64,000 nt of DNA from the NCBI RefSeq assembly GCF_003075435.1, contig NZ_QCZJ01000009.1, forward strand, positions 1 through 64,000, in the 5' to 3' direction. This document shows positions 1 to 7,200 of this stretch, one piece after another (positions within the stretch are counted from its first letter, which is position 1; each line of letters opens with the position of its first letter). The notes under the pieces were generated by a model. The model was not told the origin of the DNA. It ran no database searches and worked only from the letters and a program-made list of their open reading frames with translations. Made by a program: the position numbers and the translations under genes. The stretch is from Terrimonas sp. (GTDB taxonomy: Bacteria > Bacteroidota > Bacteroidia > Chitinophagales > Chitinophagaceae).

Positions 1-156
1 TTCTAATTTTAGCTAAGGTTTTTATTGCTAAAATCAGGTGGTATTTTTTTAAAAGTTGTATAGGTATCCAAAAATAGACTTGCATTTTTTAAATCAAGGT
101 TGTGCAACAGCCACGAGACGCTTGCGCCTGATAGGGGGATAAAATAATACATTTAA

Positions 157-423
157 ATGGAAATAATAGCAACTAGATTTTCATTGGGCTGTATAATTTT
201 AAATTTGGCAATACTGGCTTTTGTATTCTTTAAGACACCATATTGTAGTGAATTTTCAGCTTTCTATATAATCTACAAAACCCTATTTTTACTTTGTGCT
301 CAATTCTTTATATATATTTTTTTTAGAAAAAATATTGTTATCGGCTTTTTGGTGTTGTTATGTGTAATTTGGAACATATTCGATTTTATCCATTATTTAA
401 ATTCTGCTTCAAGCTGCTGGTAA
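157..423 (+). CDS. Small hydrophobic membrane protein, possible immunity protein
   Basis: This 88-residue protein matches no family I recognise. About three hydrophobic stretches are visible, at roughly residues 9-26, 33-56 and 60-78, so it should sit in the inner membrane. It is AT-rich compared with its neighbours. The start is an ATG, with a G-rich stretch (AGGGGG) about 20 nt upstream, too far for a normal ribosome binding site. It lies directly before an orphan RHS tail. In polymorphic-toxin loci, small membrane proteins in that position often act as immunity proteins. That role is inferred from position only, and the upstream toxin, if there is one, lies outside the window. Confidence 0.5.
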   Translation: MEIIATRFSLGCIILNLAILAFVFFKTPYCSEFSAFYIIYKTLFLLCAQFFIYIFFRKNIVIGFLVLLCVIWNIFDFIHYLNSASSCW

Positions 424-442
424 CCTACACCAGTAGCTATAG

Positions 443-760
443 GAGGCGCATTATTATCCGTTCGGCGGTACACTTGCCGGCATATCTGCGCAGGCTGCTA
501 ATAAACTAGATAACAGATTTGAGTATAATGGAAAGGAAAAACAACAAAAGGAATTTTCGGATGGTAGTGGATTGGAATGGTATGACTACGGTGCAAGGAT
601 GTATGATAATCAAATAGGAAGGTGGCATGTGATTGATCCATTGAGTGATGTTTCAAAAAGATGGTCGCCTTATAACTATGGGTATAATAACCCAATGAGA
701 TTTATTGATCCTGATGGAATGCTGGCTGTCGGTGGGCGGTTTTGTAAGCGGCAAAAATAG
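443..760 (+). pseudogene. Orphan RHS-repeat core fragment (truncated tail)
   Basis: This open frame reads as the C-terminal core of an RHS/YD-repeat protein. The signatures occur in family order: [49 protein letters not shown] and FIDPDGM. After DPDGM only about 12 residues follow (LAVGG...) before the stop, so there is no recognisable toxin tip. The frame is closed upstream by a TAG at 440-442 and has no ATG at its head. The preceding 20 or so bases look RHS-like in another frame, which suggests a frameshift or a recombination joint. It is best read as a displaced tail cassette or a decayed gene end. The first in-frame alternative start is a TTG at 572. Confidence 0.75.
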
Positions 761-808
761 TGTTTTACCATAAATAATAAGGCGATATCCGGTTGTGGGC
801 CTGGCTAC

Positions 809-1201
809 TTAAACGCGCAACAAATTTTTTAATCTTATAAGATATTTTGTTTCTTCCTTATTGAGCTTTCGTGTTGCTTCCGCAATATGCCGCGCACTGT
901 TGAAAACGCGAACGCGGGTATGTGTATCAATTTCCTGCTGATGGTCATTAAAATAAGCTTCAAAAGCATTGTATGCTTCTTCGGCTGGAATCATGCTGTC
1001 TTCCATCGCTTCAAATTCAAACTCGGTCAGGAATGCCCTGTCACTGCCAAAGCGGTCGGTGCTGTTGTCATAATGTTTCCAGGCAAACTGTATCTCTTTA
1101 TCCAGCTGCGTTTTTTCTTCAGCTCTAACAGTATCATCCGCGGCGGCTATGGCATAAAATAAATCGCCTAATGCTTTATAAAATTTGCGTGAATCTTTCA
1201 T
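809..1201 (-). CDS. TerB-like helical protein
   Basis: This 130-residue protein has no signal peptide and should be cytoplasmic and all-helical. The N-terminal block (residues 1-35: FYKALGDLFYAIAAADDTVRAEEKTQLDKEI) has the pattern of TerB/DjlA-like domains: a helix with an AAADDxVxxEE acidic loop, then another helix. The acidic loop is the usual metal-binding site of the family. The C-terminal part repeats a helical pattern and ends KLNKEETKYLIRLKNLLRV. The family's biochemical role is poorly defined, although it is linked to tellurite resistance and stress. The gene is transcribed alone, away from its neighbours. Assignment is by pattern only. Confidence 0.6.
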   Translation of the reverse strand: MKDSRKFYKALGDLFYAIAAADDTVRAEEKTQLDKEIQFAWKHYDNSTDRFGSDRAFLTEFEFEAMEDSMIPAEEAYNAFEAYFNDHQQEIDTHTRVRVFNSARHIAEATRKLNKEETKYLIRLKNLLRV

Positions 1202-1428
1202 GCATCAATATTAAAATTGTTCCAGGCATTTATCAATGATCTTTATCATGGTGCGGAGTGTTTTTTGTCAATTCCCCATGCCGTATTATTGCCGCTATAT
1301 AATCCGGGGATATCTCAATTTTCCCCCATTCCTCCTATAACATTAATTTAACGCAATAAGCCAAATGCTGGTAGCATTTTGGATATACATCTTACCGTGA
1401 ACTTTATTCTTCATTTAAATCGATTGTT

Positions 1429-1824
1429 ATGAAATGCATAAACGTAAAATCAGTAGTAACTATGGGATTTATGGCTGTTACCCTGCTGATAAGCGCATCT
1501 GTATCTGCGCAGGATAAAATGCAACACAAAACCCCGGAAGAGAAAGCGAAAATGATGAGCGATAAAATGAAAACAGCATTAACGCTTACAGATGAACAAT
1601 ACCAGAAGGTGCAGGTTATAAACCTTGATTTTGCTACCAAATCAAAAGACATCAAAAAAGACGGCGCTGATAAAAGCGCCTGGATGGAAAAAATAAAACC
1701 ACTGGAAGAAGAAAGAAACACTGCCCTGAAAGGAGTATTAACGCCTGAACAATTTACCAAGTACGAATCTTTGAAAGAAGAAATGAAAGGGAAGATGAAA
1801 GACAAACAAAAAGAAAAGTCATAG
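1429..1824 (+). CDS. Secreted Spy/CpxP-like (LTxxQ-type) protein
   Basis: This 131-residue protein has a clear signal peptide (residues 1-27, ending ASVSAQ) and a lysine- and methionine-rich helical mature part. It has two LTxEQ-like motifs: LTLTDEQYQKVQ at about 50-61 and LTPEQFTKYE at about 105-114. Such motifs mark the Spy/CpxP-like periplasmic proteins, which act as ATP-independent chaperones or stress sensors in enterobacteria. Many Bacteroidota encode similar short proteins of unknown function. The gene stands alone and is closed by a strong terminator 25 bp downstream. The ATG at 1429 is used because the signal peptide starts there. Confidence 0.7.
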   Translation: MKCINVKSVVTMGFMAVTLLISASVSAQDKMQHKTPEEKAKMMSDKMKTALTLTDEQYQKVQVINLDFATKSKDIKKDGADKSAWMEKIKPLEEERNTALKGVLTPEQFTKYESLKEEMKGKMKDKQKEKS

Positions 1825-1848
1825 GTTTTGACAGTAAGCGTATAAAAA

Positions 1849-1878
1849 GCGCCCCAATTAAGGGGCGCTTTTTATTTT
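1849..1878 (+). terminator. Rho-independent terminator of the Spy-like gene
   Basis: A perfect 7-bp stem, GCGCCCC (1849-1855) and GGGGCGC (1862-1868), has loop AATTAA and is followed by TTTTTATTTT. The A-run before the stem extends the pairing to about 12 bp. Confidence 0.9.
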
Positions 1879-1960
1879 GTGAAAACAGGAGCGGCGATAT
1901 AAATTTTCAGTATCTTAGGATTGTTGCTGTAACCATTGCTAATGCTAAACGTTGTTAACC

Positions 1961-2881
1961 ATGACCACCAAACCTATGGCGATACTTTTTTTATGTGCTC
2001 TTTGCTGCACACGCGTTTTCTCCCAGGATTATTTTTACAATAACCGCTATTACGACAAAGACTTTCTGTTTGAAATAAATGCTTCTGCCGGTGCAATAAA
2101 TTGCCTTACTGACCTTGGCGGCAGGTCAGGGGATGGTAAAGGCTTTTTGAAAGACCTGAACCTGGTCAATACTAAATTCAGCGGAGGAATAAGCGCCGGG
2201 TTTGTTTACTTATATACGCTGGGTGCAAGGCTTGAATTTAATGCAGGAACTATTACCGCTTCGGATAATATCCTAAAAAGCGATCAGTCAACCGGCGGAA
2301 TAAACCGTTATAAAAGAAATTTGCAATTCTGGAGCAATATCTACGAATTGCTTTTACTGGTTGAGTATTACCCGCTATCGCATTTGCTTTTTAATAATGA
2401 TAAACGTTCCCGGTTTTCACCTTATATAACCGGCGGCATTGGTATATTCCATTTTAATCCGCAGGCGTACTTGCATAATGAAAGCATAAACCTTCAGCCC
2501 TTGCATACAGAAGGACAGGGATTTACTGAATATGGTGATCGTGCTCCGTATAAACTAACACAGGTAAATTTTCCGGTTGGAGCAGGGATAAAATATGAAC
2601 TCTCCCCTTTGTGCAATCTCCGTATTGAAGTGCTCCATCGCATTACCACAACAGATTATCTTGATGATGTAAGTACGCGATATATTGATCCTGCATTATT
2701 TCAAAAATATCTAACGCCCGAGAATGCCAGTCTCGCTATGCAATTGCACGACAGGCAGGGAGAACTTGACCCGTCACATATCACAACTCCGGGTTCCATC
2801 AGGGGAAGAGATAGCAGAAATGATTCGTATTTTACAATACAGTTTAAAGTTGGAATTATTTTAGGAAGAGCGTTGCGCTAA
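1961..2881 (+). CDS. Outer-membrane beta-barrel protein (DUF6089-like)
   Basis: This 306-residue protein has a signal peptide (residues 1-21, ending RVFSQ). It has alternating aromatic/glycine strands typical of small Bacteroidota outer-membrane barrels: FLFEINASAGAINCLTDLGG near the N-terminus, then FSGGISAGFVYLYTLGARLEFNAG and FSPYITGGIGIFHFNP, ending FTIQFKVGIILG. The arrangement resembles DUF6089 proteins of this phylum, whose function is unknown. I chose the ATG at 1961. A TTG nine bases upstream in frame would add three residues and is less likely. It converges on the RhuM-Fic gene, and a 12-bp palindrome AAACTGCAGTTT overlaps the stop codon. Confidence 0.7.
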   Translation: MTTKPMAILFLCALCCTRVFSQDYFYNNRYYDKDFLFEINASAGAINCLTDLGGRSGDGKGFLKDLNLVNTKFSGGISAGFVYLYTLGARLEFNAGTITASDNILKSDQSTGGINRYKRNLQFWSNIYELLLLVEYYPLSHLLFNNDKRSRFSPYITGGIGIFHFNPQAYLHNESINLQPLHTEGQGFTEYGDRAPYKLTQVNFPVGAGIKYELSPLCNLRIEVLHRITTTDYLDDVSTRYIDPALFQKYLTPENASLAMQLHDRQGELDPSHITTPGSIRGRDSRNDSYFTIQFKVGIILGRALR

Positions 2882-2955
2882 ACTGCAGTTTCATATCCGG
2901 CCATTCCTTTTTAGTTTGGGGTCAGTTAATTCTGCCCGGGTTTCGGCTTAGTTCA

Positions 2956-3930
2956 TCAGCGATTGTTAATGAGATTTATAATGAGTTGTATCATTAATTC
3001 TTTATCATCAGGATTGCTTTGCGCTACAAGTAATGCGAGCGCCACTAATCCGTTATCATTTATTTTAAGCTCTCCATTTTGTTTGAACCGGTGTTTGTTT
3101 TTTTCCAGGAACCATATAAACAAAAATGCGCCTATTCTTTTATTGCCATCGCTGAAGGGATGATTTTTGATAACAAAATATAAAAGATGTGCCGCCTGCT
3201 CTTCAATACTTTTGTACAGGTATTCACCACCAAAGGTTTGAACTATATTGCCAAGAATGCCCTTGAAACTTTCGTCTTTTTGATTCCCAAATAATGCAGT
3301 GGCTTCTTTATTTTCTATCAATTGTTGTTTAAGCGTTTCTATTGCCTTTATCGCTTCTGTGTATTGAATTTCATATGTAATGTTTTCATCCAGTCGCTCA
3401 CTGGTGAGCCTGTTACTGTCGAAACGGTTTAGGAGCACGAAACTTTGGGTGTAATTGGCAATGATATCCAGCAGTCCTTTTACTTCCGATGCCGATAACC
3501 CTTTATTTTTTCCTGATTCCTGTATTATACTTACCACCTGTTGTAATTGTTCCAGTCGCTTTTGGTTAACTGCATAACCCTGCACTAAAAAGTCTTTAAG
3601 GCGTTGGGTGGCCCATTGCCGGAATTGCGTGCCTCGTTTGGAGTTGATACGATAGCCAACCGACAAGATTGCATCCAAATTATAAATTAATTGTTTACGT
3701 TTTACCTGTCTTTTCCCTTCCTTTTGAACTTGTAAGTATTCCTTACAAGTTGAATTTTCTTCAATTTCATCTTCCGCATAAATGTTTTTAAGGTGAAGGG
3801 TGATATTTTGCGGTGTTGTTTGAAAAAGTTCAGCCATTTGCTTTTGTGTAAGCCAAGCGGTATCTCCTTCAAACTTAACTTCTATTTGCGTTTGATCGTC
3901 TGGAGATTGATATATAACAATTTCACTCAT
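2956..3930 (-). CDS. RhuM-family protein with C-terminal Fic domain
   Basis: This 324-residue protein has two parts. The N-terminal half, about residues 1-130, is the RhuM (Virulence_RhuM) domain, with TAWLTQKQMAELFQTTPQNITLHLKNIY and LDAILSVGYRINSKRGTQFRQWAT, the family's DNA-binding-like core. The C-terminal half is a Fic/Doc fold with the catalytic motif HPFSDGNKR starting at about His257. Fic proteins usually transfer AMP or another phosphate-containing group to protein side chains. I chose the ATG at 3930 because relatives start MSEIVIYQ. An in-frame ATG at 3948 would add six residues. No antitoxin-like gene is adjacent. Molecular target unknown. Confidence 0.8.
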   Translation of the reverse strand: MSEIVIYQSPDDQTQIEVKFEGDTAWLTQKQMAELFQTTPQNITLHLKNIYAEDEIEENSTCKEYLQVQKEGKRQVKRKQLIYNLDAILSVGYRINSKRGTQFRQWATQRLKDFLVQGYAVNQKRLEQLQQVVSIIQESGKNKGLSASEVKGLLDIIANYTQSFVLLNRFDSNRLTSERLDENITYEIQYTEAIKAIETLKQQLIENKEATALFGNQKDESFKGILGNIVQTFGGEYLYKSIEEQAAHLLYFVIKNHPFSDGNKRIGAFLFIWFLEKNKHRFKQNGELKINDNGLVALALLVAQSNPDDKELMIQLIINLINNR

Positions 3931-4289
3931 CTTATCTTTTTTCAGCATAGGCTGTTGTATATGAATCTATACGTTGAACACACAATGTAAAAAACATAGG
4001 TAAGATTGCCAACCCATGTTTTGCCCTTCAGTGATAAAACATAATTGAAAAACGACCATAAACACCCAAATTTATACCGGGCACTAAAAACAATCCACAA
4101 TGCTTTGATTAATCATTTCTATTTTCTAATATTACGTTCCCTCCCTGAGCAGATGCCTATGACCCCTTTTACAACACATTATCCGCAACTAGAAAACTTT
4201 ATTGCATAAAGCACCTGCCACCCCTGTAAAATCACATCCTGAGTTTTGTGTAAAACCTATCCATTAGTTCATTCATTAAATTCAATTTG
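3931..4289. other. Gene-free stretch before the giant genes
   Basis: About 360 bases hold no plausible reading frame. Visible items are an AT-rich segment near 4110-4130 and a small palindrome GTTTTGTGTAAAAC near 4244-4257. I see no convincing TAnnTTTG promoter box, RNA gene or terminator. The promoter of the 10-kb giant pair presumably lies here. Confidence 0.4.
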
Positions 4290-7200
4290 ATGACACAGGC
4301 GCAATTGTCTGCCATGCTCGAAAGCATTACCGGCCATCTTACCGCCAAAGATGCCGCACAGGAAGAACAACTTCAGCAGGCGAGGTTGAGGGTTGCATCT
4401 TCCCTGCTCAACCAGAAAATTGAAGATACGGGCAGTGAGCAGCTTTTTTATAAAGCCAATCTCTATAGCAGGGACAATATAAAAAGCAGCACACTGCAAA
4501 GTATAGATAACCTGGCTCACCAGCTAATTGGCAATGCCGGGGCAGAGCCAACCGAAAATGTTTTTGTACGCAGCACTCCGGTGTTGAATGCAGCAATTGC
4601 AGGCAGCAAACCCGACTGGGCTGCAGGCGCTTCTCCGGCTGAAAGTTTTGGACCGTTCCTGAATAATGAAGGGCGTGAGATATGGATAGATATTTACCGT
4701 GTAGAAAAGCTGATTACATTATATCTCGGTAACCAACCCATTCTTTTATTTAAAGCTTCGTTCCGCGGCGGCATATTCCTGCCTGCCAATCAACTCTTCA
4801 CCACTTATAATATTGTTGCCGGCAGTGTTTGGATCAATGCAAGGTTTTTGTATGCTTCCGCGGCAGCAGACAGGTTTGTTGGTGTGCAGGTAAAGAAAGG
4901 CAGCCTTAAATTAAGCGCCGCTCCAACACTGCAGAACAACCAGATAACAATTAATCCGGCTGCTGTAATAGAAATGTCGCTGGAGCTGGTGCAGGATGAA
5001 GATGACGGAGCAGCAGAAACTTCTCCTTATGGTAAAGATGCACGTGCTGCCATTTATACGCTTCCTGCAACATGGGCATTTACATGGCAAAACAATAAAG
5101 CGAACGTTACACAGGTTGCTCCTTCTTCCTGTAATATATATGGTCAGGATATTGCTTTCAATTTTACGCCTGCTGCAAGCACTGCCTTCAAATATGTAAA
5201 TGATATGCTGCTGATCCCCTGGAGGGCAAGTGTAAATGAGTTTAGTTTTTTAAAAAATCAAAGCCCTTGGATTTTGCCTGCCGACACCGCGGAGCTGCAA
5301 AAATCATATTGGGCTTTGCCAACCAGCGCAATCAATATAGCCTCGCCGGTTGCCGCTTCCGGCAATGGGTTGGTAATGCTGCAATGTGCAGAAGGACTAC
5401 GCATCAGCTGGACAGGATTGCAGGATGAAGACATCCGTCTTGTTGCCCCCACCATATTAGGCAAGCCAGGTGATATTGCTATTATTGATCTTGAATCAAA
5501 CGGGCTTGGCGCATCACATCATTTACAATTATGGCAGGATAACGAGAACCCCCATGGCACAACCGCTGATCTTTTATTACTGGAAAAAGCGCCGCTTATT
5601 TTTATCAGCAACAGTAAGGCCGCTGTTGAAGTGATCAGCACTTTCTGCGCGGCAGATATACAGGCCGACAGACCGGTAAAAGTGAACGGTGAACCATTCC
5701 CTGTAGAATCTTTATCGTGCTCATTATTATTGAGCGGCGGCAAAAACGGAAGAAGAGTAATGCTGATAGAAGATGATGTGCAGGCTGACCAGGCAGTTAA
5801 TACGAATATAACAGGTGCGGCTCAGCAGGTGCGGTTGTTTTCTATTGCGCTTGAAAATGCTTTGTTCACCGTATCTCCTGTAAAAACATTTATTCTTTTT
5901 GGAGAGTGCGATGATAGTATGACGGATGTGAAGCGCGGAAATTTTATTGTTGTATTTACACTATACAGCTATTTGCCAACCCTGCCTGATCCTTATGTAG
6001 CAAACCTGGGATTATGGAGAAGGGGTGCAGGCAATGACAGGTATAACCGTCTTGCAGGAGCTGCGGGCTTCAGCAGCCTGCTGGTTTGTTTCATAACTTT
6101 TGTTGGGGCTGATGAAGCAACAGATAATGTAAAAGTCAACTTTTACTTTGGCGGCGTTGAGCTGCCCAATGTTATGGATCTTCCGCAGCAAACGCCTGTT
6201 AAAAAAGCGATTAAAGTCTCCGATGCAAAAGCAAGAACTACTATTACAGCGTTAAAGAAACCATTGCGGCAAACAGCCACCGTTGCAAGGTCTCTGTTTG
6301 GTAATTTGCGCACAACAACTAAATTAACAAGCAACCAGTTTTTACCCGAGGTAATAGATGATATACTAACCGGCGAAATCATAAAACAGGAACCACAACT
6401 GAATGTTGATCTGCTCTCAGGGTATAAAGATGGCAATGGAAAAATATATGATGCGAATGCGCTTGCCAAAATGAAGAGAGATATAGAAGATGTATGGGAT
6501 AGCAGCATCGGTGTTCAGCATGAATTTTTTTCTTTGTTAGATGTAAGCAGCAATGCCAACCAGTTGGGTGTAAGCTTTGGAACCAACTGGCAGATCATAA
6601 AAACAGGAAGTGTTCGCGGCAGGGATGGAGAAGTGCATAATATAGATTACAATGCCGCGGCGTATAATACCGCGTTCCCGTTTTTGGTGGAAGGCATGCA
6701 GGTTAAACTGCCATCGCACCGGGTGCGCGCCTTCACATTGCCGTTAATGGCCTGGGAGCCGGAGATAAATCTTACTCCGCCGGATAGTGATAATCCTCCT
6801 GCAAAATTATTAATGGATCCCGATGCAGGCTTTTTATATTATGCTGATGATGGCGGCCCGGCACGTATATGGAATAACAATGCTGCCCCTGTTCCGTTGG
6901 CGCCCATACCGGTTACCAATGGATTGATTGAAGACTTTACATCGCAACCGGGTAATTATACACTGGCAACCTTCACCCTGCCATTTGGCTTAAAAGCCAT
7001 CAGCTATATTTCAAAACATTTTGTTGAACCGCAAAAGCCGGCTATTGAAAATATCCGTCCAAAGTTCAGGAAGAACGAAGAAGATAACACGTATAAACTT
7101 GAGGGCGGTATCCAGGTAAGCCTGCAGGCCGGAAGATTCGGCAAACCCAATCCTGCCAATCCAACGGAGTATGATAGTGATATGTTTCCCGGCTATACCG

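Noticed and set aside
1404-1805. 133-codon minus-strand frame opposite the Spy-like gene
   Set aside because: Antisense to a gene with signal peptide, family motifs and its own terminator.
2880-2891. Palindrome AAACTGCAGTTT as a terminator of the outer-membrane protein gene
   Set aside because: It has no loop and no U-run; a short chance palindrome over the stop codon.
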